NCBI GenBank assembly: GCA_004352715.1
Contig: SCFE01000021.1
Span: forward strand, 2,259,454-2,323,453
Source: Hofstenia miamia
Taxonomy: Eukaryota > Xenacoelomorpha > Acoela
Length of the DNA: 64,000 bases
Direction: 5' to 3'
Shown here: positions 1 to 11,379 of the stretch, one piece after another
Position numbering within the stretch: the stretch's first letter is position 1
Layout of the letters: each line of letters begins with the position of its first letter
Made by a program: the position numbers and the translations under genes
The notes under the pieces: generated by a model
The model's database searches: none
What the model was told of the DNA's origin: nothing
Seen by the model: only the letters and a program-made list of their open reading frames with translations

Positions 1-31
<31 letters not shown>
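1..31. repeat. (TA)n microsatellite
   Basis: An AT dinucleotide run directly abuts the left end of a TIR transposon. The matching right end at 2563 is also followed by (TA)n, which suggests the element inserted into a TA array. Confidence 0.95.
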
Positions 32-2563
32 TTAGACCACCTCAGATTTAGGTGATCCTCTGCAATTTTCGCAGCATCCCCCTTATTTGATTCAAAGATA
101 AATAAATACCAACTTCAGGAAGTTTGAATCAATTATTTACATGTAATTGGGAACATATTGCGAACTCGAATTTTCTATCGGCACCTAGACATCAATAAGG
201 TTTGCTGAACCCAAATTGATTTCTTGATTTAGCACGATCACATTTTCAGGAAAGAAAATGACAATAACTTGTTATCTAACGTATTTTAGAGTTTGTCTTC
301 AAGGTAAAGTGAACATTTGATCAAAAGGTAGGTGCAGATGTGCAATAGGCAAAGTAAAAAATAATTAAGTGGCATCTTCCTCATTCAAAGTTACGAACGT
401 TGAGAAATGTCGTAAAGGTTTTGCTTTATGAAAAGACTAAAAATGATGCACATAATCAAAACTAATTGCAATGGTGGTCGATCAGGTTTTGTTTTTGTGG
501 CACAAGGCCTGCATTCACACGAGCGTCAGATGGAGGTGCATCAATAATCTAAAAGAACAGCATGATAAATGGAATAAACTAAAAAAAGTAAAAAAACAAT
601 GTTACAAAAAGGATATTTCTTGTACATTTTCGAAAACGCTAGATAAATTGTGGGATATTGGAACACATAAAGCAATTGATATTATACAGAAAAATAAGCT
701 GCTCTAATTTCTAGTAAATAATAATGTTTATATAAGCGAAAATGAAAACAACAGTGCTTATTTTTTAGGTGCATTTTCACCTTCATCTACTGAATCTTAT
801 TATAAAAAGAACACAACCACATTTTTTCCTCCTCATGCGGCCTCTTTTCTTTTAGCACCAATTATGGAACGTTGAATGGCCCAAGAGGATCATGGAAGCT
901 CTAGCAGTTGTTGCTGCTGCTGACAGATTAAAATTAAGTAATGCTGCAGCGGTTATGATTGTTTCTGCGGTTATTAATGCATCTAATGGAAACTTTGAAG
1001 ATTTCTCGTTCTTTCAGAAGAAACTACTCGCCGTAATCAAATAACAAATTGACACAAAATTTCTTTGCATATTTTGGAAAGGTTAATGCATTTTGTAACT
1101 AAGGTAATTTACATATTTTTAGGTCAGAGGTTCTCCTCCAAAGTTTGCTGCGTTACACTTGGATGGTAGAAAATATGAGTCATTTTCAATTGTTGCTTCT
1201 GGCCGTAAAAAGCTTTCTAATGCCACAGGAAAAATGCCTGCAGAAGCGACATACAAAATTGTAGAAATGTGGAAATTGCAAGACAAAGTTAAGGCTCGTG
1301 TGTTTGACACAACTGCCAGTAATATTAGGTGGAAGAAGGGCGCTGCTAAATTTCTGGAGGAAAATTTTTGTAGCAAGCTTCGGTATTGTGCATGCCGATA
1401 TCACGTTTATGAGAGAAATATTTCAACTGTTTGGTAGCAAAACAATTGGACTAGATAGTCCTCTTTTTAAACAAGTAAAAGAATTATGACCCCTAGTTAA
1501 TAAGAATAAAGATCTTTTTAATTGAACTTAAAAATTTTTGGATGCCAAAGAAACAAATTAGAGCTGATATAAAGAATGTGCGGATAATGCTTTGGCTCTC
1601 CTGGGAAGCACAAGGGAAAAATATCACTTTATAAAACTTGATGCAACTAACAGTGCCAGATGAATGGGGTAGTTATTATACACACAGAAAATGTTCTCGT
1701 TTGCAGATGAATTTAATTACTCAAAAGACTTCATCAGCAAACTTCATCGCATAAATATGTTTACACCCAATTTTTATACACCCTTGTGGGTAAATAGAAT
1801 TTCGGCAACTGATGATGCTGTTAATGATCTTTGCTTATGCATGATATGATGGATTACAAAGACATTGATAATGAAATAGCTGAAGCAGTCATTAAAAAAA
1901 GGAAAAACATCGCTGGTACTTAACTGAAGAACTGCCAGTTTTGTCACTCTTTAGTGATAACTAAAATTACTGTGAAACAACCTCAAGAATATCGTCTTGT
2001 TTTTCCCATTTTTCCATCTATAAATCGAAACACAACATTGATTGAATTAATCGGTCGTGACAATTGGTTTATATTTTCAACTTTTTTCATTGATGCTGCT
2101 AGGGTGACAAAAGATGCATCAGGATGGAATACAAGCAAAGATTTTAATTTAGCAAAACATTTGCACATAACCTTACAGTTGTCAATGATCTTGGTGAACG
2201 TGCTATTAAGTTAACCTCAGAATGTGCGATGCCTGTAACTAATGATCCTGAGTAGAGCTCTGCCTTGATACAAATTATTGAAACACATAGAAAAATGAGC
2301 CCCAAGTTTCAAAAACAAACACTACAAAATAATTAATGACCTTTTAGTTATCTGGTTGATTTGTTTTTACTGTATAATCACGATTTTGTACAAAATGCTA
2401 ATAACTTTCAGTTCGAGCTTGGAAACTTAAATTCGAATGCGCAATATATTACCACTTAGATAACTGATTCAAACTTTCTAAATTTGGTATTTATTCATAT
2501 TAGAATCAAATAAGGGGGTGCTTCGAAAATTGGAGAGTATCACCTAAATCTGAGGGGGTCTAA
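32..2563 (+). mobile_element. 2.5 kb DNA transposon with long TIRs, inactive
   Basis: Long terminal inverted repeats bound this element: 32-173 on the left and 2429-2563 on the right. They begin TTAGACC and share blocks such as CTCAGATTTAGGTGAT, CCCCCTTATTTGATTC and AAATACC. By eye the arms are about 80% identical, so the element is old. It is flanked on both sides by TA repeats, so a target-site duplication (TA or TATA) cannot be delimited. The interior carries a frame-shifted transposase relic. I recognise the protein type as one spread through invertebrate genomes, but I cannot assign the superfamily with confidence. Confidence 0.85.
471..2335 (+). pseudogene. Decayed transposase inside the TTAGACC-ended transposon
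   Basis: Several coding-like blocks follow one another in different frames. A basic, Lys-rich block (about 471-707) has KWNKLKKVKKQ. An Ala-rich block starts at 894 (MEALAVVAAADRLKL). A block at 1125-1430 has DGRKYESFSIVASG, KARVFDTTASN and CACRYHVYE. A block at about 1850-1920 has DYKDIDNEIAEAVIKK. The last, at 2170-2330, has VVNDLGERAIKLTSE. Together they resemble a transposon protein family common in invertebrates; FDTTASN probably holds the first catalytic Asp. At least three frameshifts and stops separate the blocks, so no product is expected. The family match is from memory, and homology should be confirmed by translated search. Confidence 0.7.
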
Positions 2564-2640
2564 TATATATAGTATAAAATATATATATATATATACACAT
2601 ATATATATATATAAATATATATATATATGTATATATATGT
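2564..2640. repeat. (TA)n microsatellite right of the transposon
   Basis: Imperfect TA repeat with CA and TG interruptions, immediately downstream of the right TIR. The following bases to 2916 hold no recognisable feature. Confidence 0.9.
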
Positions 2641-2916
2641 TAATTTGTAAACATTTGCAGAAATGCCTTATAACCAGAGCCTATTTCTATTAGGCTCTGT
2701 ATCTATTTATCTAAATAAATAAAAAATGCAACATGCAATACATCCTGCTAAGAATGTTTTCTATTTCAGTAGGACAATATGAGACCTTAAAATTTATAGG
2801 AATGCATCCTCGTCCAGGCCAGCCGTCGATGGAAGCAACATTTAGATAAAAATGTATATTTTATATTGAACATATAAATTGCTTGCAAAATAATTTCGAC
2901 AATTTTTGCGAGTAGA

Positions 2917-5480
2917 TTAATTATTAGAAACACAGGTGGGAAGTAATTTTGACATTTCATGTATTGTGTATGATATCCTCCAAAATCGATGTATGGATTC
3001 CTCAACTAATCCTAGAACCTTGCAATATGATGGTAAGAAAATGATATCAATGATGAAGAATTTGTGTATATTGCCAAATTTCAATGTTTTTAAGCTGACT
3101 CAATTAGTAATAAAACGTTTACTTCATGTGCGCGTTACTATAAATACCAATTTCTGTAAAATACATATATTCGCATGGAAGCGACTTACTTCGAATGTAT
3201 ACCGAGACAATCTAAAGTAGGGTGTATAGTCTATGGTGCGTTCGATTTCATTGTAAATCTCTAATGGTTTACCATCGAAATCGTAGAACATTTGCCAATC
3301 GCTTGGAAGTTCATAACTGCTGTCATAGGTGCGAAAGTACCTCTGATACAGGTCACCTATAAAGAAGAAATTATATTCAATTTATATGCACTTTAATATA
3401 AAGTTATTCAAAATGAACAAACTATGTCAAAACTTGACACGATGCCCTAAATCAAATGAAAACATGTGATACATAAGCAAATTGAATAAAGCTATTACTG
3501 AATATGGGATAACTTTTGACCACCGAATTCAAAAGCAGCAAACATTTTTAACGTTTGAAATAAACTGATATATTTGCAAACCTTGATATAACAACTATTT
3601 TAATTAACGGATGAATTCATTAATAGTCAAATGTATAAATCGTTTTAAAAACTTACCAACTTTTACAACTTTGTTGTCACAAAACGCAGATCTGCCTAAA
3701 AACAGATTGCCATGTTTGTCAACCTCGCGTAGTGGAACAGCCTAATAATGAAATAGAGATTACTTGGACAAAAACAATTACTTGGAAAATAGGCGAAATT
3801 CTAGATCCTGGATCAAGCATGAAGGCATCACCATTTGAGGAAACATTAGTTACTATAACAATGGCGTGCATCATTTCCATGCCGGGTTTGTTATGGGTTA
3901 TTGTCAATGATAACTGAGATTGATATCCTAAATAAAAGTGCAATCGAAATTACAGTGAAACTACAAAACAACAATCCATTGTCTTATCAATTACAACAAA
4001 ATTACTGAATCACTATAATAAGCTCATCCCAATCAAAGAGCATTATCAAAATGGAATTCCGAAAACGGAAGAGGCCCAGCCTATACATAATGGGCTGGAC
4101 CAAATCAATGCCCAGATTAAAAATCGCATTAAATGTATTCATGCAGAATTTGGTAACACCCTACATATGTATGTTTAATTTATAATTTATTAAGGGAATT
4201 GTGTGTAACAATACGATAATTGAAGTTCTTAACTTGAAGGTTTCGATAGCAAGTGTCAAGTGAACTACTTATTTGTGAAAGAAACGCAATGTCGCCAAAT
4301 TACGTAATTACACAATGAAAACAAATTGAAAAAGTGAAGGACAAAATATTAAATTACGAACAACAGATGTTTGCAACAAACGTGCATTCTTACCTAAGGC
4401 ATTCAAAAGGCTACATGTAAGCGCAGCTAGTGTAATGCAGGTGCCACCATATCCTGCTAAGACATACTTCATTCTATCGCCTATTAATTTAACAAAGGGA
4501 TTTGTGGGATCTTTTAGTGGAGGTGGTCCAAATTCCTTCTCCATTAGAGTATCCCAGAGATTTGTAAACGGGCAGTGCTCCTAAAATGATCAGAAGTAGG
4601 GAAGACCATCATTATAATACAATTATTTATACATATAATATAATCGAAAATTGTGTTCATTTGTGTGACACATCTTGGGGAAAGACTGTAAAGCAAAGAA
4701 TTTCTGCTTAAGGTGCATTTGACTTTGCACGCAGGTACATGGATCAAAATGCGTTTATATTAAACTAAAATATGAAATATTCCCATTCAGTCTTCAATTT
4801 GATGAACATATGAATAACTTTAGTACATTTACTCTTAATAAGTAACCAGATAGATTAATGGGACCGGGCTTAAACAGCAAAGAAATTCAATCCGGGACCT
4901 ACAAAGAGCTCTCCCAGAGACCCGTCTAGTACGCTATGCGCTGAAAGCCTCTAAAGTTATTTTAATAAAAAGAGATGAACAAACAAGACACGATATTTAT
5001 ATTAAAATCCTACACAAAATATATTTTGTCATATGTACATTGATTTACAATTTTTTGAGAAGGAAGGATGTTGTAATAGTATATAAGCTAAAAGTCCAAA
5101 ACTTGTGATTAGTTTGAGTTGTTCTTTGCCCCGATGACCAAACAGACCCATTAACCGACAATAACAAACTTGATTTGAAATTACCAATAAATTAACAATA
5201 GATTAAAACTTAAAATAGCAGATTAAAAATGCGCTCAACATTAATCAAAATTGATTATGAGTTTTAACTAATAATTTCATAACCCAGTTTATTATTACGA
5301 AAAATCTAAAAAGTTCAAATATACATGTAGATAAAAACCTACTTGAAGTGAGGCCAAGTAAAGATCAAGAAATTGAGTAGGCGATTGTTTGATAATATCC
5401 ACGCAATTTTTTATATTGAGAAATTCTTCTATCCATTTTGAGGCAGATTCAGAGTCAAACAGTTCATGTGTAGATGTCAT
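2917..5480 (-). CDS. Arylamine N-acetyltransferase-like protein (six exons)
   Basis: Exons on the minus strand: 5480-5343, 4580-4394, 3927-3782, 3741-3657, 3356-3190 and, tentatively, 3018-2917. All junctions are GT/AG, phases agree (0,1,0,1,0), and one intron is only about 40 bp. The joined protein is about 274 residues, the usual NAT length. A GGTC block places a nucleophile-like Cys at residue 94. MMHAIVIV gives His 129 and FMLDPG gives Asp 147, in the order and near the spacing of the NAT Cys-His-Asp triad. The stretches CPFTNLWDTL before the Cys and LLNALGYQ after it match the NAT fold. NATs transfer acetyl from acetyl-CoA to arylamines in the cytosol. The Cys context (GYGGTC) differs from the usual RGG-x-C, so the substrate may differ. 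There is no signal peptide. The start is the first Met of the first exon. The last exon is chosen on phase and acceptor only. Confidence 0.75.
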
Positions 5481-6483
5481 TGTGTGATAATATTAAACAC
5501 TAAAGTACAATCGTTTCATCTTTCGTAATTTATGCAAACATTACATCATTAGTGAAAGTCGAAAGTGCACCAAATCTAGATAAGCCGATGTTATCTATTA
5601 TTATTATTTAATATAAAGCGAATTTCATAGAATATATTGTAATTTTTCTGAAACCCTTAAAAAATATTAATACGTTTTTATAATAGATGTCAATAAAGAA
5701 ACTAAAAAAGTAAAATTGAAAAGAAGCTCTTAATGACAATTCATCCTACTGTAAAAAACTATGTGCATTTGCTTCTAACCGAAATTGATTGCAATTCAAC
5801 AGCAGAGATTAAATTTGAAGAACCAGGTGGTTTTTTCACCGACCGTTATTTCTTGTGATAGAATTTAAGAATTAAAAAATGATGATAAACAAAATTAAAT
5901 GCATTTACTTGCTTTTGATTTTAATGCATACAGGCTTAAGAAAACAAAAATATGACTATTTTGTATATTCAAGTGTAAATATTATGAGGAGACTAGCATT
6001 AGTTTTGAGAAATGCAAAGAAAAAACAGTAAAACTTCATAGCTATTAGCGTTACTGTAATAAATCAGCAAAAAACATCTTGCCAATTAGAATATGTAGTA
6101 CATAGTATTTAACGGGCATATATCAGTTTGACACGCACTTACACTTTGCTCGTTTTATTTGCATAAACTTTGTTTCGTACGCACTTTTCAAATGAACGTA
6201 TTACTTATTATAATCAAGTAAATTATATAGAATGTATGTATCTAATCCAATTTGGATACGACTCCCAGCAGCACAATTTACAGGTCTGAATGGAGAGGCC
6301 CAAAATTCACTTTCGGATTTTACAACAAACCGATGTCATTTTAAATGTGGTATTGAAAATGTCAAAAATCTCGAGAAAATAATGCCTAAAGTGCGGATGT
6401 CGTATTTGATTTTGTACTACGTACGAGTTTGAAAGTTTTGACCTAAGTCAATCTTTCTACTTCAAATGATTGTCAAAGACTTA
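5481..6483. other. Intergenic, no recognised gene
   Basis: AT-rich sequence upstream of the NAT-like gene, presumably including its promoter. No convincing coding blocks were seen on either strand. Confidence 0.5.
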
Positions 6484-7084
6484 AGTAGCGTACACACAAC
6501 TTTGCGGAACAATTTTTTGTCTAAGTATAGAGTTTTCAGGAAAAATATTTTGCGTACACACTTATAACTTTGTGCACAACTTTTTGATTGAATTATATTT
6601 ATTACTATTTTTAAATATGTAATTTATCAGTAAAATGCATTACATCCAATACAATCAAGCATTCTGAAGGAAGAAAACCTTATTTTGAAAGGATTTTGCC
6701 TAATTTTAATCAGTTATGTAAATAATAATGCGCGGTTAAATTCTTTCTCTTTGAGAAATGACAAAATCGTAATTATGAATTAAAAGTTTACAACAAAATT
6801 GCAATCGCGCACACACTAATACCCCGTTTACACGTGACACGAGACATGCATGTCTTGTGTTTTTAATGAGCGAATGTCACGTCTAAACACCCAAAACACA
6901 CGACATTCTCTACTTGAGTGGTTGAATGTCGCGTGTTTTGGGTGTTTAGACGTGACATTCGCTCGTTGAAAACACAAGACATGCATGTCTCATGTCACGT
7001 GTAAACGGGGTATTACAACTTTTGATTGTGCGCCTAATTAAATCAAGAAAGGTTGCGCGCAAAAATGTATGTGTGTACACTACT
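6484..7084. mobile_element. MITE with AGTAG(C/T)GTACACACA ends, interrupted by a second MITE
   Basis: The ends form an inverted repeat: AGTAGCGTACACACA at 6484 against TGTGTACACTACT ending at 7084. TA dinucleotides lie directly outside both ends (6482-6483 and 7085-7086). A subterminal variant of the end, TGCGTACACACTTATAACTT, recurs at about 6553, and the motif GCGCACACAC occurs near 6808. Without the inner insertion the element is about 0.41 kb with no ORF, as expected for a non-autonomous Tc1/mariner-type MITE using a TA target. Confidence 0.75.
6822..7010. mobile_element. 189 bp fold-back MITE inserted inside another MITE
   Basis: Almost the whole unit is one inverted repeat. CCCCGTTTACACGTGACACG at the left pairs with its complement ending in AACGGGG at the right, with arms of about 85 bp and a short spacer near 6905-6925. 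TA flanks both ends (6820-6821 and 7011-7012). The arms differ at only a few positions, so the insertion looks fairly recent. Each arm also holds the small palindrome ACATGCATGT. If transcribed, the RNA would form a long hairpin. No ORF. Confidence 0.9.
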
Positions 7085-8144
7085 TACTCTATAGGGAAAA
7101 CAAAAAACTACGCTCAAGTTCACCCAGTATTACGTTATCAAGCTAGCCATTTTTCAAAATTTTGAATAAACTGACATTGTTAAAAATGAACGAAAAATTT
7201 GAAATAAAGTCAATGAGTGATGTTTATGTAACGTCAAAAACGTAACATATTGTCATAAATTAAGGTAATTTTCAAAGTCAAAGTTCAACCAATTGAAAAA
7301 ATAGAAAAAATTCCGTAGCGCGCAAGCCCCTGAACCCCACCCCAGGGATGCCATTTTTCAGCACGGGTCCATCATCAATGGCTCCAAAAATTTAGACAAC
7401 CTATTATTTCGGATATAATGATATTTAGTCATTATTGTCTTACTGTATTATAGCATCAAATAAAAATTTAAAATTATTCTTATTTTAAGTTTGAACAATG
7501 ACCACATCCCGAGGAGGGTATGACACTGATTTTCGCCACATTAAATCCCTCCTCTATAAGATAAACTATTTTGTTGCTAATATTTTATTACTAAAGTGGG
7601 GCCAGGGCGATAAATAAATAAAAACTGATAGCATAAAGTACATAGGGCAGCGGAAATTCTTTTCACACTAACAATATTTTTGACAACCATGAACCTAAAA
7701 AACAATAACTTAGTGAATATAATTGTATAAATACATCGATATCTATCAAAATAATAACTATTTTAAATACATGTCGCACAAAAAATGTGTGATTTGTTTG
7801 CTAAAATGATTTTTTGCAAAAACTTACCTAGCAACATTTATAATAATTATTCAGTCTAAAAATTTATCTTATTCCTAGATTATTTTTAGGAAAAGTCACA
7901 AAAATCAGCCAAAAAATTAATTACAGCAAGGTTGGTGAAAAAAAACAACACGAGGAGGCCGAATCGGCATCATCCTTAAGAACCAACGTGTGAGAATTTC
8001 AATTTAATGCCTTCAGAAACAGATTTGAAACTGTACCTGGTTTTACAAATATTGTAAATATATAAATGAAAACTGAAAGTAATACAAAAAGATGAAATAA
8101 TAGATTAACAAGTGTACAACCTTCAAAGCGATAATTATAACCTG
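7085..8144. other. No gene recognised; possible repeat debris
   Basis: AT-rich DNA with two GC-richer patches, near 7315-7355 and at 7950-7975, that look like pieces of older repeats. No reading frame with protein-family features was seen. Confidence 0.4.
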
Positions 8145-9542
8145 GGGTAGGGCCCGTAACGCCACAGACAAACGTGTACGGGCACGGGCCGAGCATACGA
8201 GCTCTGCATGAATATTTGTTGTTGTTATGCGAGGATCTAAATTCTTCAAATAATTTGTTTGATGTACATTAGGTCTTTTTTAAATATCTATGCATTTTTA
8301 CTTCGTGTAGCTCTAACCTTTATGTATATTTATCGTAGAAATTACAAAACAGTACATAAGATATTACACATAAAATTCATCAATTTTAAGAAATTCAATT
8401 TCACTGTCATCTTCTGACATTGTATTAATAATAATCAAGAATTGGTCTTTAGTAATCCTTGATAATAATATAGGACTTATGTACATTATATTGTAATGTA
8501 AGAAGTTTAAGTTGTTAACTTCAGAAGACGAGTTAATGTAATTTACGTATTTTACAATTTCATACAAGCAGTTCAGTGTAGCTTCAATTTAATTATTTTC
8601 ATACTGTTTAGTATGTTGTCATTGTCGGATTAATATGCTTAAAAATATCCGGAAACAATGCTATTATACCAATAGTCACAAAAATGTTGCATCAAGTGAT
8701 CAACAGTCATGAACATTCGTTGTGGTGCTTGAATTTGACCCACCTAGACTAGCTGCACATTTCTGTGTATAGGAATATTTAAAGGATTAACATCAACGGA
8801 GTGGATTTTTTCTTCTTTATATCTTGTGCAAATGTTCTTTTGCATCGTAAATCGAGATTTCCTGTAAAATAATCGACTTTTCTTTGTACGTCTCCACTGT
8901 ATTAGTTCTATGACACTATCGAGTATCTCAACCTGGCTGCAAAGAAATAATCTCCCTCGCAGTTGTGCTATAACTTCAGGACGAATATGAAAGATACCGC
9001 AATGTAACACACAATTCCTACATAAATTTTTCGTCCAGCATATAAATAAGTTTTAAAATTTCCAATAATTGTGAGTCTTCAGTTTCGAAGTGTTGCAGGA
9101 ACAGAAAAACTCAGTGAAATATTTGGCATGTTACATTCGCGTGGGAAATACGATTGAATAGACGAGCTATCATGGAAACATACGTTAAGAAAAACTGTAT
9201 ACAAATATGCGTAAAAATCTGCTCTATGCCTTAAGCATATAAATCTTAGCCCTAATTATGGTTATGATGTTTGAAGCCGACATTCTCAATGATTGACAAA
9301 ACTTGTTGATTAATTTGCTCAAAACGAAACTTAATTATGATTTTATAGTTGTAAAGTTAAATTTCTCCATGATTTCAATTTTATTGATGTAAACTTCATT
9401 GATGGCTATAATCGTCTAAGTATGTTTTTTTAATCGCACAGTTGAAGGTATTTGCTCCATCAAGGAATTTTAGTTAAATAACATTCAGGTACAGGCACAA
9501 CGAGCTTAGCATACGGGCACGGACAAACCAACGGGCCTACCC
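8145..9542. mobile_element. 1.4 kb element with GGGTAGG-type inverted ends
   Basis: The left end begins GGGTAGGGCCCGT and the right end is its near complement, ACGGGCCTACCC. Both termini are GC-rich islands in AT-rich DNA and carry shared submotifs (CGGGCACGG, GCATACG, GAGCT), some of which occur in the same orientation at both ends. No target-site duplication is obvious. Short minus-strand frames at 8364-8567 and 8744-9010 have no family I recognise. Probably a non-autonomous DNA transposon of unknown superfamily. Confidence 0.5.
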
Positions 9543-9866
9543 TATTCTATTTTGTCAAACGTAGCTTAAACCCATATTATATAAGCAATTTCTAAATTAA
9601 AAAGTGGCTTTTCGAAGTCTGATTAATTTAGTCTAAATTATGAAAAAATTAAGTTGTCAGCAATATAAAAACTTTATTGTTTATTTCTAAACCTCCACGT
9701 TTGAGAAGAATCAATGTTGTATCCAAAAATGCAAAATGGAAAATACCTTTCTAATCCATATTCTAAACATAAAAACAAATGTAAATTTCACCCAAAAATT
9801 CAAATTTATGGTCAATTTTTATTTTGAATATTGTAGTGTGAATTGTATTAACAAAATCCACATCAA

Positions 9867-10115
9867 GTGATAGATATTTTAGCACGACAGCTTATAAAGT
9901 TAATACTTATAAATGCGGTGATTGTGAAATCATACGTCGGAAAAACAAAGCAACATTTGGGTACAAGAATTGAGGAACATATGAATGATCATCTAAAATC
10001 AGAAATTTTTATACACAAACATCAACCAAGAGAAGAAAATTTTTACATCCGACTAAGATCAGAACATCATAAAATAGAATCACTAATAAACAATCAAACA
10101 AAGATCAATTATTAA
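9867..10115 (+). pseudogene. GIY-YIG endonuclease remnant of a Penelope-like element
   Basis: The frame has SYVGKTKQHLGTRIEEHMN, the YIG half of a GIY-YIG nuclease domain and its conserved Arg helix. The upstream half (TYKCGDCE) is in another frame, so a 1 bp frameshift splits the domain near 9930. In Penelope-like retroelements this domain is C-terminal to the reverse transcriptase. No reverse transcriptase is visible upstream, so the copy is 5'-truncated. The stop is followed at about 90 bp by a hammerhead-like motif, which supports the Penelope assignment. Confidence 0.65.
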
Positions 10116-10205
10116 ATAAACAACTAAACATAATATCGTTGAACTTATTTTAAGAGCATGCAATGTTAAATTAAAAATATAAAGTGTAGTTCAATGTAAA
10201 AATAT

Positions 10206-10250
10206 TTGTATACTGATGATGTTTACAATAAACGAAACCGGTCTATCCTT
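10206..10250 (+). ncRNA. Hammerhead-ribozyme-like motif of the Penelope-like element
   Basis: CTGATGA (10213-10219) is followed by a 5 bp stem-loop (GTTTA-CAA-TAAAC, 10221-10233), then GAAAC (10234-10238) and CGGTC, with predicted cleavage after C10243. Stem III would be the palindrome ACCGGT, too short for a monomer but suited to dimer folding, as known for retroelement hammerheads. Stem I is weak (GTATA against TATCC, one mismatch). One extra T at 10220 separates the core from stem II, so activity is uncertain. Confidence 0.6.
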
Positions 10251-10314
10251 TTCATGGTGTCTATCTACAATATGAATATGGAGAAGTTCAGTAATACATA
10301 CATACATATATATA

Positions 10315-10656
10315 NNNNNNNNNNNNNNNNNNNNNNNNNNNNNNNNNNNNNNNNNNNNNNNNNNNNNNNNNNNNNNNNNNNNNNNNNNNNNNNNNNNNNN
10401 NNNNNNNNNNNNNNNNNNNNNNNNNNNNNNNNNNNNNNNNNNNNNNNNNNNNNNNNNNNNNNNNNNNNNNNNNNNNNNNNNNNNNNNNNNNNNNNNNNNN
10501 NNNNNNNNNNNNNNNNNNNNNNNNNNNNNNNNNNNNNNNNNNNNNNNNNNNNNNNNNNNNNNNNNNNNNNNNNNNNNNNNNNNNNNNNNNNNNNNNNNNN
10601 NNNNNNNNNNNNNNNNNNNNNNNNNNNNNNNNNNNNNNNNNNNNNNNNNNNNNNNN
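10315..10656. other. Assembly gap (342 N)
   Basis: Run of N preceded by a (TA)n/(CATA)n tract, the probable cause of the gap. Reading frames across it are not real. Confidence 1.
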
Positions 10657-11119
10657 GAACAAAATTACTTGCCTTTGGGAATATTTAATTTTCCTTTTGG
10701 TGATTTTTTTGTCTTTTCAAGCAAGGATATTAAACGTGTACAAACATTAGGAAATTTTTATATTATTTTGTAATCACATGAGACAAAGTTAGTAATATTA
10801 ACTTTTTAAAATACAAAAATAACTTACATTATTGAATGAATTCAACCATCACCTCTTGAATCTTAGTGAAACCTGAATAATGTGTTAAAATGAAGATAAC
10901 TTTCCGTCATAAGCATTGAACAAAATGCAAACTTCATGACAGTTTTAGTATAAACTTAAAAAAGGAGAAAGAAAAACGTGCATACACCTAAATTCGACAT
11001 TTCCTTGTTGTATATTCAGAGTTTTTTGTATTTCAAAGCGTTAATGGTTTTGTTTTTATGTGTTTTATTTAATATCACACGTAAATACCCATTTAAGGCA
11101 TTCTACAAATTACATTAAT
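10657..11119. other. Intergenic, nothing recognised
   Basis: AT-rich sequence between the gap and the Tc1-like element. No coding or structural signal seen. Confidence 0.5.
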
Positions 11120-11379
11120 TACAGTGGCTGGCCATTGAATTAGAACCGCGATGAATTTTAACTTAAATTATAATTTAGACATAATAATCAATACAAAAAT
11201 ATTGAATCATTGCCATTGTTTGATGGTGAATGATTCTCATTGGCTGTTTACTAATTCGTTTAACAACTGAGTTTTATTTTTGTGAATATTACTTAAGTTA
11301 CAGCATTAATTTCAGCATTTGAATCTTTCATGAAGAGAATGTCCTAAGCTCCGTTTTTTGCATTTGTGTTTGTTTTATA

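Noticed and set aside
4308-4385. Reading on past GCCTTAG|GTAAG as coding in the NAT-like gene
   Set aside because: Splicing at GTAAGA joins LLNALG to YQSQLS in phase and restores the NAT pattern; read-through gives unrelated text.
10206-10688. Open frames spanning the N gap (also at 18290-18608 and 21877-22908)
   Set aside because: They consist almost entirely of unknown bases translated as X.
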